Assembly (NCBI RefSeq): GCF_000715075.1
Contig: NC_134096.1
Span: 124,254,643 to 124,318,642 of the forward strand
Source: Nicotiana tabacum
Lineage: Eukaryota; Streptophyta; Magnoliopsida; Solanales; Solanaceae
Direction: 5' to 3'
DNA: 64,000 nucleotides
The notes under the pieces were generated by a model. That model was not told the DNA's origin and did not search any database. It saw only the letters and a list, made by a program, of their open reading frames with translations. The translations under genes and the position numbers were made by a program. Shown here piece after piece: positions 1 through 10,731 of the stretch (position 1 is the first letter of the stretch; each line of letters begins with the position of its first letter).

Positions 1-1540
1 TCTTCCTTTGGTTAGAAGAGAGCTCACTCGGGACAATACCGGTCACAAGAAATTTAGCCACATCGGCAAACCAAGGCATACCATTCAAAGACACGGAGAG
101 GAGTTGTGCATCCGAGAATGAATCATTGATTTCGAGGCCATTGTGGGGCCTTCCCTCCTCTTCTAAGCGGGACAAGGGGTCTGCCACTTGATTATCACTT
201 CCTTTTCTATCAATGATTTCAAGGTCAAACTCTTGAAGCAGAAAAACCTATCTCATCAACCTAGCCTTCGAGTCCTTCTTGGTCATCAAGTAATGGAGTG
301 CCGCATGATCGGTGTGCACAATCACTTTAGCACCTATGAGATATGGCCTGAACTTTTCCATGGCGAATACAATGGCTAATAACTCTTTCTCTATCACCAT
401 ATAATTGACTTGGGTGCCATTCATCATTTTTCTTGCATAATAGACCGGATGAAATATCTTGCTGACCCTTTGCCCCAAAATTGCTCTTACCGCAACGTCA
501 CTAGCATCGCACATGAGCTCAAATGGTAAGTTCCAATTGGGTGCGGTGATGATGGGAGTGGTTGTCAATTTATACTTGAGAAGCTCAAAAGCTTTCATGC
601 AATCTTCATTGAACACAAACTTTGCATCCTTTTCTAGCAGCTTGCACAAGGGGTTCACCACTTTTGAGAAATGCTTAATGAACCTTCGGTAGAACCCCGC
701 ATGCCTAAGAAAGCTCCTAACTCCCTTGACGGAAGTAGGAGGAGGGAGTTTTGAAATAACTTCAATCTTTGCTTTGTCCACTTCAATACCGTCCTTTTAG
801 ATCTTATGGTCGAGGACAATGCCTTCCTCAACCATAAAGTGACATTTTTCCCAATTAAGCACTAGGTTGGTCTCTTCACATCGGGCCAACACTTTGTCAA
901 GATTATCCAAGCATTCTTCAAACGAGTCCCCCACAACACTAAAATCATCCATGAACACTTCGAGGACGTCCTCCACCATATCCATAAATATTGCCATCAT
1001 ACACCGCTGAAGGGTAGCCGGTGTATTACACAAACCAAACGGCATCCGTGAGAATGCAAATTTGCCATACGGACATGTGAAGGTGGTTTTCTCTTGGTCC
1101 TCCGGTGCAATAAGAATCTGGTTGTATCCTAAGTACCCATCCAAAAAGCAATAGTAGGCACGCCCGGCAAGTCTGTCCAACATTTGATCAAGAAAGGGCA
1201 ATGGAAAGTGGTCTTTGCGGGTCACTTTGTTCAGCTTTCTGTAGTCCATACATACCCTTCATCCGGTGACAGTACGAGTGGGGATCAACTCATTTTTCTC
1301 ATTTGTGACCACAATCATACCCCCCTTCTTCGGCACACATTATACTGGTGAAGTCCATGAGCTATCCGAAATAGGGTACACAACCCCTGCATCAAGCCAC
1401 TTGACAATTTCCTTCTTGACGACCTCTTGCATAGCCTCGTTCAACCTCCTTTGATGTTCCACGAAGGGTTTGGCATCATCCTCTAGTATAATTTTGTGCA
1501 TGCAAAAGGCGGGGCTTATACCACGAATGTCAGCCAAAGT
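1..1540 (-). pseudogene. Athila-type Ty3/gypsy pol fragment (RT to RNase H to linker), degenerate
   Basis: Read on the minus strand from about 1540 to 1, the fragment has an N-terminal RT stretch with ADIRGISPAFCMHKI and WLDAGVVYPISDSSW (about 1535-1340), the RT core (1249-797) with MDYRKLNK, MPFGLCNTPAT and the catalytic FMDDFSV, then the connection and RNase H (781-248) with GFYRRFIKHFSKVVNPL and VIHTDHAALHYL. The RNase H-integrase linker (DRKGSDNQVADPLSRLEEEG) runs off the window at base 1. Stops interrupt the frame near 1340, near 1262 and at about 797-799, so no complete polyprotein is encoded. The wording of the RT and linker fits the Athila lineage of envelope-like plant gypsy elements. 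No gag or protease is attached: homology stops at about 1540, where an unrelated LTR piece begins. The catalytic aspartate pair is intact; it is inactivated by stops and truncation. Confidence 0.85.
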
Positions 1541-1700
1541 GCCTCGATCCTGGCCCTCGATCATGGCTTCGATCATGGCCCTCGATCCTAACCTTCGATC
1601 CTGGGCATCGATCATGGCTTTGATCCTGGCCTTCGATCTTGAGCCTAGACCCTGGCTTCGATTCTGGCCCTTGACCTTGGGCTCAATTTCTGGGCTCGAT
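1541..1700. repeat. Imperfect short repeats of TCGATCNTGG words inside the LTR
   Basis: About ten degenerate copies of a 13-17 bp word (cctcgatcctgg / cttcgatcatgg) follow one another. They occupy the position that in the Tekay LTRs at 21150-21470 and 29080-29350 is filled by CGCGATCGCG words, so the block is family-typical in place but different in sequence. Confidence 0.65.
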
Positions 1701-2394
1701 TTCTGTATTTCCAGCAGAAGAAAATTGCAGCAGTTGTTTAAGTCCAACTTTTGATCCGTTAACCATCCGAAACTTACCCGAGGCCCTCGGGACCTCAACC
1801 AAATATACCAACAAGTCCTAAAACATCATACGAACTTATTTGAAACCTCAAATCATATCAAACAACGCTAAAATCACAATTCACACCCAATTCAAGCTTA
1901 ATGAAACTGAATTTTCAACTTCTACATTCGATGTCGAAATCTATCAAATCAAGTCCGATTGACCTCAAATTTTGTACACAAGTCATAAATGACATAACGG
2001 AACTATGAAAATTTTCAGAACTAGATTCTGACCCCGATACCAAAAAGTCAACTCCCCAGTCAAACTTCCAAACTTAAATTCCTATTTTAGCCATTTCAAG
2101 CCTAAATGAGCTACAGACCTCCAAAACACAATCCGGACACGCCCTTAAACCCAAAATCACCTAGCGGAGCTAACGGAAATGACAAAATTCCATTTCGGAG
2201 TCATCTTCACACAGTTCTGACTACGGTCCAAATCCTAAGGCTTAAACCTCCATTTAGGGACTAAGTGTCCCAAAACACTCCAAAAACCAAAATGAAACCT
2301 CCCGGCAAGTCACAATAGCCGGAATAGATATGGGAGAAGCTGTAAATAGGGGATCAGGGCTATTACTCTCAAAACGACTGTATGGGTCGTTACA
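1541..2394 (-). mobile_element. Truncated Tekay-type gypsy LTR (one end only)
   Basis: From about 1755 to 2394 the sequence matches, with many substitutions, the LTR of the Tekay element at 19323-29553. Shared strings include the block around 1760-1800 (compare 21533-21590) and the tract on target-like text around 1955-2000 (compare 21725-21775). The right edge ends ...GTCGTTACA at 2394, so on the minus strand the LTR begins TGTAACGACCC, as in that family. The left end (TGTCACGACCC on the plus strand) is missing, so the piece abuts the Athila pol fragment directly and no target duplication can be tested. Bases 1541-1700 hold the variable repeat block typical of these LTRs, here built from TCGATC/ATGGCC words. 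Confidence 0.7.
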
Positions 2395-4035
2395 TCAACC
2401 CACCTCCGCATTTGAGCCGGATGATAGCTCAGAAGGAAATAGTGAGACTTCAGTACCTCCTCCCCCACTTGTTGCAACTCCGGCTTCAACAGCTGCCCCT
2501 ATTGATATTGATGATAAAGAAGAGGTTTCGGATGACGGGAGAGGAGGTGATACACATGGGGGGGGGAGGTTTAGTAGATCAAGGAAGCCGACAGTGTGGC
2601 AAGATCGGTTTGTGAGTGAGAAGGCCTACCACAAATTTTGGGAATGGTGGCCACAAAGGACGCTCACCCTTGAGCGTCACTTCATAGAAAGAGACCTTCT
2701 CCCTCACAACCTGAATGTGAAGAGATAATTTGATGAAAGAGTGGGATGGAAATTCTTCACTAGAAAGTTGCCGAAAGTAAATGAGTACCTCGTCAAGAAA
2801 TTTTACATCAATGTTGCCCACATCAAAAAGGGAACCCATGTGACTAAGTTATGAAACAAGAAGATCCGGTTTGATGGCAAAACTTTGAATACATATGCCG
2901 GGTTTGATGATGTAGACGCTGCTCTATACATACATAAATTGGCATTAGATGAAGCTGCCCGTCCATGGTGAGTAGAGGTGATAGCCATACCAGGGACAAC
3001 ACTACCCTGGCTTACACCGGGAGTCTCAATTGCCAGAAACACCCTTAGCTTTGAAGCAAAAGGGTGGTGCACCTTCGTCTGCAGCCGCCTTGATCTGTGC
3101 CAGCATGACAGTGACATTCCATTTTCTCGAGCGATCCTCATAGCGTCCATCATGGCAGGGTACCCAATAAATATTGGGAACCTCATGGCCTAGAACATAT
3201 CCAAGGCAACCGGGAAGGAAGAATGGTCTTACCCTTACCCCAATTTCATCATTATGTACCTAGAGGACCAGCGGGTTGAGGGGAGACACTTTGACACGAA
3301 AGTGAAGCCGAAAAGGCCCTTCTCCTGGTACAGCCTTCAGGTTCCAGACAACCCCAAGTCCAAGGGCAAAGCCACCACCTCTACTGGCCAGTCTGAAGAG
3401 CCAGGGGTAGTGGCCACTGGGTTTGTGCCTTCCACAGCCGAGGGGTCATCTGCTGCCATGCCACATCCATCCTCCGGGCCATCCACTTCTATCCCACCAT
3501 CAGTGCCTTTTTCATCAGCTTACCCTTAGACTGCATTCAGGGTAAATCAGACTTTGGTCGGCATCAACAACTGGATGCAGGTAGCTACATCAAAGTTATC
3601 TGCCTTATCCAGTGCAGTAGCAGTCAGGCAGTTCCAGCACATCTCTAGATGCCTCCATCAGTGGAGGAGTCATTGAAGAGTATTCTTGAAAACCAAAAGA
3701 AGATTCTAGAGTTTCTGGGTAAGCATGAAAAGGTAATCAAGGAGTTGGGTAAACAGGTGAGGAAAGTGAAGAAGGGTGAAGAAGAGTTGAAGAAGGAGGT
3801 GGCGAAGCTCATTTTCGCTGACGATATTCCTCTAGATCTCCTTATGGGAGAGACTACCCCTGCAGCACAGACAACTCAGCCAGCACAGGTACCAGAGCAG
3901 GAGGTTGACAGAGAGTCGGTGAGGAGAGTGGTGATACCCCAGATGGAGGACTTGGAGATTGAGCTGGAGGACCCTAAGGGAGGTGATGAGTCTGGCCAGC
4001 CACAGGACCCCACCAGTGACCCCATGCAGACAGAG
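2395..4035 (+). pseudogene. Athila-like retrotransposon ORF with plant-transposon-protein (PF20167-like) domain, broken
   Basis: In the plus direction, codons from about 2412 give an acidic, proline-rich leader, then an RK-x-tryptophan-rich stretch (FSRSRKPTVWQDRFVSEKAY, to 2728). After the stop at about 2726-2728 the reading continues in frame-like pieces: a domain containing WCTFVCSRLDLCQHDSDIPF and SRAILIASIMAGYPINIGNL (2978-3193), and a Ser/Pro-rich region (3254-3529). A separate ORF at 3649-4083 is a lysine/glutamate-rich coiled coil (ILENQKKILEFLGKHEKVIK) followed by an acidic tail. The conserved WxxFVxxRxxPxxxxxxIxxxxAxLxxxIxxxxxxNxG pattern resembles the plant transposon protein domain of envelope-side ORFs in Athila-like elements; this assignment is from memory of the family. 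Stops at 2726, 2852, 2970 and 3191 and a frame change before 3649 mark it as dead. It is interrupted at 4036 by a younger LTR element and resumes at 7161 as non-coding sequence. Confidence 0.55.
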
Positions 4036-5007
4036 TGTCACAACTCGCAATTTGAAGTTCTGATTTCGGCCAAGAACTTGTGAGAAAAGGTCCTTCTGAT
4101 GGTCTGACGTAGAACTGTCTACTCGGGCAACTTGGGCTTTTTAATTTTAAGCATATATAAGGGAGGTATAGGTGATGAAAGCTCCGACCTGCCTCCCCCA
4201 TACATGCTTCCACCGAGCCGTATAGAACGAGCTACCTTGGGGGCAACCTCAAGGGCCTGCCTAGATGACTCAAAGGAGTGTCAAAGGTACCCATACGAGT
4301 TTGGGAAACTCTATGGGCGGCGCAACGCCTTCGGGCTAGCGTTGGGCATCAAAGTGGTGCTGGAGGCTCGATATGTGGGACGGCCAGCCCCGCGGGCTAT
4401 CGAATATTAGAACGAGACCTCTGTGCTGATTGGATACTTGACGCACCTGTCATAGGGGCATCATGTGTTGACTTGTGAGCATGGCTTGGGTTCAACCATG
4501 CAAGCAAGGGTCCATTGGCCTAAAGGTGCAGTTGTGGGGCGACATTGCACTATTAGGGATGGAAACGTGTCGTGAGGGCAATGTATGGGCATGGAATGAA
4601 AGACGCGCATGACAATGGCCAAGGGCTAAAGGTTGCCATACTCGGGCGAGGCACGAGCCAGTCGCGGATGCACTAGGCGAGTGTCAAGCTTGAGGATTGG
4701 GTTGTGCACGCCGGAACGATGCTCAGTCTTGGGTGAGGGACATGACATGTCCTAAGCAAATCCCCCAGGGCGCACATGGATTGTGATCCTAAAATGAAGC
4801 GCCACGACATGTCTAGGGCCAAGGGCCTAGACATCTTACGGGCGGCACAAGTTGGGGCGAGCCTAGGGGCGATCCCCACCAATAGGAACAGGACCGTGCT
4901 TGGGAATCCTGGGATAGGAAACGGGCTGGCCTGCAGCGAGGAGAACTGCAGGCGCCGCACGGGCGAGTAGGTGCCGCTACCCAATGTAAGGATTTGGGCC
5001 CGTGACA
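4036..5007 (+). repeat. 5' LTR of the non-autonomous element
   Basis: This 972-bp LTR begins TGTCACAACT and ends CCGTGACA. A TATA-like CATATATAAGGG lies at 4152-4163. Compared with the 3' LTR it keeps an extra stretch of about 185 bp (roughly 4326-4511) that is missing from its partner. Confidence 0.85.
4153..4160 (+). promoter_or_regulatory. TATA box of the 5' LTR
   Basis: The sequence atatataa sits about 115 bp into the LTR. The same motif recurs at 6487-6494 in the 3' LTR. It is a likely U3 promoter element; no transcript evidence is available. Confidence 0.45.
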
Positions 5008-5009
5008 CT

Positions 5010-5023
5010 TGGTATCAGAGCTG
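5010..5023 (+). other. Primer-binding site (initiator tRNA-Met type)
   Basis: TGGTATCAGAGCTG starts 3 bases after the LTR end. TGGTATCAGAGC is the usual plant retrotransposon PBS complementary to the 3' end of initiator methionine tRNA. Confidence 0.85.
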
Positions 5024-6369
5024 ATTAAGGCCATACTATGCCATGGCACTATGTCAAGGCAAAGGGTGGATATGGCAAGCGCATTTTGGATGTCAGTGCA
5101 GAGATCACGTCAAAGTAGAGATTGATGTTCATATGCCACCAAAGATCGAGAACCCGATACTGATGGTCGACGAAAAAAATAGGTGATTCCATTATCTTTC
5201 GTGAGTCTAAGGTGCTACTGAATGAGGTGATATGCCGATGAGTCGGATGGCCACAAGAAAGCCATGTTTTCTAGGTCGTGCATTCATATTACGAAGAGTG
5301 GGAGCCATGGACTATAAACTTGGGCATGATCATAGCGGAGATCTTGCCAAGGATGCGTGCAACGCATCAAGTTGAGTGTCTTTCCTTCGGGACAGACTTG
5401 TGAGCTTCCTAAGGGCATTGCCAAGGTGAGGAAACGGATTCGAGGGTATAGCGAAGCTTCGAAACTGGGCGGATTTCCAAGTTAGAAGGTGTCATCATTC
5501 TGGAAAGGAGTATGTCGAATGATCAGGGACCGTGAGTGTCCAGGTGCAAGGCACACCAAACCGGGAAGCCGTGCTAGCAGGACCAAAAGAGTACCTGTCT
5601 ATAGGGCGAGTATTGAAGTACTACCGGGAGCATTGGCTACTTGCTGAGGAAGTGACAGCTGGAAAACAAAGAGCTTTGTTTGGAAATGCGGTGATGCTAT
5701 GACTTTAGGAATGTAGTACTCACCAAAGGTCGTCCCAAGAGCTGGCCGAATGCCAAGTGGGACGAAAACGCTAAGATGTATCCTCCACATTGAGTGTGGG
5801 AGGATCCCGCCTATGCAAGAGGCATATGGGCGAAGTCGTGGGTCGGGAAGGGAACACATCTTCAAGGCAGTGAGGGCAATTAAAAGCTACGGGAGCGAAA
5901 TGCTACGGGAGCTATGCCAAGAGGGCGTCTTAATGCTACGGGAGCGAAAGGCTACGGGAGCCATGCCAAGGGCATCTTAAGGCTACGGGAGCGAAAGGCT
6001 ACGGGAGCGACGTCAAAAGAGCACATTGATGTGCTAACCTGTGAAGGAAAGCTTCAGACAGATATGAAGGCTGTGAGGGTCATGGTGTGATTGACTAGTG
6101 TAGGTCAATCACAAAGTTAGACACCAGAGGGTGCAAGTGCGGAGGCACTTTCCAAGTGAATATCGAAAGGCGATGAAGTGCAGAGGCACGCTTGGAAGAT
6201 ACTTGGGGGAGAAGTGCATGGGGCACGACTCCTTTTGAAAAAGGACTTCGAGGAAGTCCAACCCACAGGACAAATGGAGTTGAAATGGGCATACCTGAGG
6301 GGGCAGACTCCGGGATGTCTTAAGCCATGATGTGTCATCAGGGACGATGACATTATGAGTGTGGGAGGA
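5024..6369 (+). other. Internal region of the non-autonomous element
   Basis: No ORF here has retroelement similarity. At 5888-6012 a short tandem block repeats the word GCTACGGGAGC about seven times with changing spacers. The last 13 bases (gagtgtgggagga, 6357-6369) are a purine tract directly before the 3' LTR and are the probable polypurine tract. Confidence 0.65.
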
Positions 6370-7155
6370 TGTCACAACTCGCAATTTGGAGTTGCGATTT
6401 CGGCCAAGAACTGGTGAGAAAAGGTCCTTCTGATGGTCTGACGTAGAACTGTCTACTCAGGCAACTTGGGCTTTTTAATTTTAAGCATATATAAGGGGGG
6501 GTATAGGTGATGAAAGCTCCGACCTGCCTCCCCCATACGTGCTGCCACCGAGCCATATAGAACGAGCTACCTTGGGGGCAACCTCAAGGGCCTGCCTAGA
6601 TGACTCAAAGGAGTGTCAAAGGTACCCATACGAGTTTGGGAAACTCTATGGGCAGCGCAACGTTGGCCTAAAGGTGTAGTTGTTGGGCGACACTGCACTA
6701 TTTGGGATGGAAGCGTGTCGCGAGGGAAATGTATGGGCATGGCACTAAATATGCACATGACAATGGCCAAGGGCTAAAGGTTGCCTTACTCGGGCGAGGC
6801 ACGAGCTAGTCGCGGATGCACTAGGTGAGTGTCAAGCTTGAGGATTGGGTTGTGCACGCGGGAGCGATGCTCAGTCTTGGGCAAGGGACAAGACATGTCC
6901 TAAGCCAATCCCCCAAGGCGCGCATGGAATGTGATCCTAAGATGAAGTGCCACGACATGTCTAGGGCCAAGGGGCTAGACATCTTACGGGCAGCACAAGT
7001 TGGGGCGAGCCTACGGGCGAGCCCCACCAATAGGCACAGGATCGTGCTTGGGAATCCTGGGATAGGAAACAGGCTGGCCTGCAGTGAGGGGAACTGCAGG
7101 CACCGCACGGGCGAGCAGGTGCCGCTACCCAATGTAAGGATTTGGGCCCGTGACA
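6370..7155 (+). repeat. 3' LTR of the non-autonomous element
   Basis: This 786-bp copy of the LTR lost about 185 bp after 6660 relative to the 5' LTR (gcgcaacg joins directly to ttggcctaaagg). Outside that gap the two LTRs differ at scattered positions only. Confidence 0.85.
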
Positions 7156-7160
7156 CAGAG

Positions 7161-9048
7161 GCCTCATAGGGAGTTCTCTTTACTCTTTATCCCTCCCCTA
7201 TTCTATTTTTTCTTTTAGCATTGAGGACAATGCTAATTTTTATTTGGGTGGTGGCCTTATTTTGATATGATGATTTTGATGATTGGTCTGTAATAACTTT
7301 GATACTATTTTTCTTTATTCTCTACTTATTATACTTTCATTTTCGTACTTTTCACTTTTGGTATGTATATAAAATTACCATTCCATGTATATATTCATCC
7401 CCATTTTGTGTATATTCGTTTCAATCCCCTATTGTACATATTCAGTTTACTTTCCGTATTTTACTTTATAACTTCTTTTGTAATTATCCTTATTAGCTTA
7501 GCTTATTATTTCATTTAGTAGTTTCTTTTTGAATTTGTAGCTTCTTTTTACAATTTTTCGTGATCAATAAGCCTTTGATTTTTTAATGCCACAGTTCTTT
7601 CTAATGGTGGAATTTGTGTGAACCGGGTTGCTCTTCCCAACGATGGATGGCGTGACAACTTTCTTTAGTAATGAATAAAAGTATCTCAAACAGGCTTCAC
7701 TTGGTACCAACACATTTACCTTCGACCTCATGGTTAGAGACAAGTTGGTTGAAGAGATTAGCTCTAGTTGTGACCTTTAGACTCTTGAGTTGACTAAAAC
7801 TATCATCAAGTGGTTTTTGTGAGCCATCTGTGATCTTCAATCTTAGCTAAGGTTGTTGTGGGCCCTTGACTCTATTCTCTTTAACAATCCAGTAGCTTGA
7901 GATGTGAGGTATTGCATTGCAAGTCTAAGTCCCATACCAACAAGTCTAGAACTTGCCCCGAATATTTTTCTAGGCAAAATTCTAATTGTAGCTCGACTTG
8001 AGAAGTGATTATAGGCTCTCCTCGGTTCCATGTGAATTTGAAAACTTCCATAGCCTGCCACTATGATGTCCTTAGTCAACCCCTTTGAGCCTAAGCCTTT
8101 TTCATTCAATAACCACATTACAATCCTTCATCCGTTCTATAATAACCCTCTCTTGGCACCCAATCTTTTCTTAGCATTCATGATGAACAATAGTCAAAAA
8201 CATAAGTTTGGGGAAGAGACGAGGAATTTCAAAGTGATGAATGATGCAAAGAACAAAATGAATTGATGAAAAGGAAAGGCAAAGAAAAGTATATAAAAAT
8301 GATGTTAAAAAACAAAAGAAGTATGTCAAAAGAAAAGCAAAGGTTTAAAGGATTCAAGAAAACAATGTTGAAAGGCTTGGAATAATGAGAAAAGGAGAAA
8401 ATGATCGTCATAGAGAAGAAAGAGTGACAAAGTGTCTCTCTAGTTCCCCCAAGGAAGAAGAAAATGACTCAAAAAGTCAAGAGAAAGTATGAGCCGAATT
8501 GAGAAAATAGAGTGCTTAAGGAAATATAATACCATCGTAGTTCATTAGGTCAGACCTGGATCCAAAAGGCCTTCATTACATCCCGCTAAAGCCCTATAGG
8601 ATTTCAAGTTGAGTGAGCTTACATTAGTGGTGATTTACATGAGGGGCAAGCCTATGGTACTTAGAGCCGGACTTGTGGCATTCTTTTGAGAGTGATGAGC
8701 GCCCTTCTTTACAATCCCGATTTTGAGTGTCACATTCTATAAGGTGAGATGAGCTCATGGAGAGTAGAGGAGAAGGAGTTTGGGATCCACAACGACCTAC
8801 GTGAGAGCGAGGTTCCTTGGTGAATTGAGTCAACTCTTGATGCTCTTGTGTCACATTAGGCCTATGAAACTCAAACATTCGTAGCATAATGTTGTTGATA
8901 ATGCATTTGTGTTGAGGGTAATTGTTAGTTCCAATTGATGTTTGATGAAGTCATCTTAGGACAGCTGAGATATTCCTTTCTTTTTCTTATGGAGGTGGAA
9001 ATTACCTTTTTTGCTTAAGGACAAGCAAAAGCTTAAGTTTGGGGGAGT
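7161..9048 (+). other. 3' internal non-coding region of the Athila-like element
   Basis: This is the continuation of the interrupted element: the bases after CAGAG rejoin those before 4031. It carries the phrase attgaggacaatgctaat (about 7222-7239), common just downstream of the last ORF in Athila-type elements, then AT-rich sequence without a supported ORF. It ends in aagtttgggggagt (9035-9048), the polypurine tract next to the LTR. Confidence 0.55.
9035..9048 (+). other. Polypurine tract of the Athila-like element
   Basis: The sequence aagtttgggggagt stands immediately before the LTR start TGACAAC at 9049. The phrase AAGTTTGGGGG is the usual PPT wording in plant Athila elements. Confidence 0.6.
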
Positions 9049-10731
9049 TGACAACTAGGGATTTTAGCCTATTATTTGCTCTCTTTTGCTTAGATTTTGG
9101 GTAAAGAAATGCTAAAAGATAGTCCCAAAAACTAACATAATGTGCTTGCTTGCAGGGTTTGGTCAAAATGAGGCAAAGAAGCCAAAATAAGCTCATGAAG
9201 GAGTCAAACTTGCACAAGCCAAAGGTTGAAACTGAACCGCGGACCGCGATGGAAAAGCACGGCCGCGTAGGGTTCACCGCTGAGGCGGATAATATTCTGC
9301 GGTCGGCGAGATAGAGGTTCAGAGAAGCTGCAATCCAGAGAAAACACCACCGCTGACCGCGCTACAAAAGCGCGGCCGCGAAAAAAGTGGCGCGACCGCG
9401 AGGAAAATTATGCTCACAGCAAGGATCGAGGTTCAGAGGCCTTGAAACCTTGGCTCAAACAAAGAACGCGGCCCGCGTCTACATTACGCGGCCGCAAAGT
9501 TATCAGACGCGGACACGGGGGAAATTCCGCTGGGAACGTGATAAAAGGTTCAGAGACTAGGCAAGTGAAACCTAACTGAAGAACGCGGTCCGCGAACATA
9601 ATACGCGGCCGCAATTGAAGCTAATGCGGACGTGAATGTATTTACGCTGTCCGCGAAACCTAGTCCAGTCCAAGCCCAGTATTGAAGATATGTGGACCGC
9701 GCTTATTATTATGTGGCCGCGAAAGCTCAAGCGCGGACGCGGTTAGAATTACGCGTCCGCGAATCCTCCGCAGGGGCATGTTTGTCCGAAAATTTCAGCT
9801 TTGTATAAATAAATCTTTTTGACATTTTTAGTTCAAGTTTTGTAGAGGAGAGCACGTGAACGGTTGGTTTTTCCCCTTTGGAGCAATTTTATATTAGATT
9901 TACCTTCAAACTTTAGATTTTCATCTTGTACTTTAATAGTATGGCTTATATTTCATTTTTACCTTTGATTTCTGTTGTATTCATGAGTAGCTAGACCCAA
10001 TAGCTAGGGTGGTAATCCAATCCTAGTGTGGGTATTTAATGGGTCTTGAATTTTAGGGCTTAATTATTTATGGGTTAGTGATATTTAGCCTAATTCATTC
10101 TAAAATTGTAGAATTAGTGGTTGCAAACACTGATTCATGCCTTTATGACTTAGGCTCTTCTTGAGAAAGAGAGACTAAGTCTAGGAAAATTAGGCTAACA
10201 AGGAATTGGGGTGAACTCAAGAGATTGATAGCCCCGATTAAAGGGTAAAAGCTAGAGATAGTAATACCTGACTTGAGCCAATTTCATTTGGATTGTACGA
10301 ACACTCATTTGGGTTTGAGAAAGCCAAATCAGGCAAAGTCACTCAAATTACCAAGAGGTCTAGAGTGAGCACTTATGTGTGATGGTTATATCACGAACCC
10401 AATCGTAACAAACTTGTCCTAAATTCTTGACACCCATTAGATACTCACCTAGGCGGAAGTCACTACCCTAGTGCCTTTTAACACTTGAAAACTTTCACCA
10501 AAAATATTGTACTTAGCTTACACTTGGCATACAATAGTATAAAAATTAGAATAGAATCAATCACAACAATGTTTGGAAGTGCAATTAGAAATAACACGCA
10601 CATCTAGATTAGTTAGATACCCGACTCCAAACCAAATTAACTCCCTGCGAAAATCGATCCCGACCTCATCAGGTAAAACTACATTGACCACTCCTTGCTA
10701 CTATATAGTGGTGTAGGTTTGGCCACGATCA
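9049..10731 (+). repeat. 3' LTR of the Athila-like element
   Basis: It begins TGACAACTAGGGATTTTAGCC directly after the PPT. It ends near 10731 with gtgtaggtttggccacgatca, after the Athila-type terminal region ctccctgcgaaaatcgatcccgac (10640 onward). Length is about 1.68 kb. The right boundary is supported because the adjacent minus-strand protease ORF switches at about 10732 from retroelement codons to LTR sequence. The 5' LTR is not in the window. Bases 9232-9765 contain an array of CG-rich palindromes listed separately. Confidence 0.6.
9232..9765. repeat. Array of CG-rich palindromic words (GCGGCCGCG / CGCGGTCCGCG)
   Basis: About eighteen short words such as accgcggaccgcg, gcacggccgcg, tacgcggccgc and gcggacgcgg are spaced roughly 20-40 bp apart in otherwise AT-rich LTR sequence. 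They are not a simple tandem array, because the spacers differ in sequence and length. Confidence 0.8.

Larger units (their letters stand above)
4036..7155 (+). mobile_element. Non-autonomous (LARD/TRIM-like) LTR retrotransposon, 3.1 kb, no coding capacity
   Basis: Direct repeats at 4036-5007 and 6370-7155 both start TGTCACAACTCGCAATTTG and end GCCCGTGACA, so the termini form a 6-bp inverted repeat TGTCAC/GTGACA. The element is flanked by a perfect 5-bp duplication CAGAG (4031-4035 and 7156-7160). A primer-binding site lies just inside the left LTR and a purine-rich tract just inside the right one, which fixes the plus orientation. The 1.36-kb internal region (5008-6369) has no ORF resembling gag or pol, so proteins would have to come from a helper. 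The shared initiator-Met PBS and TGTCAC...GTGACA termini suggest a Tekay-like partner, which is inference. It inserted into the Athila-like ORF. Confidence 0.85.

Noticed and set aside
4132..4478. ORFs in the non-autonomous element LTR
   Set aside because: They lie in LTR sequence, are not kept in the other LTR because of the 185-bp gap, and have no recognisable domain.
8063..8887. Short ORFs between 7.8 and 8.9 kb
   Set aside because: They overlap on both strands with no family resemblance and lie in the non-coding 3' region of the Athila-like element.
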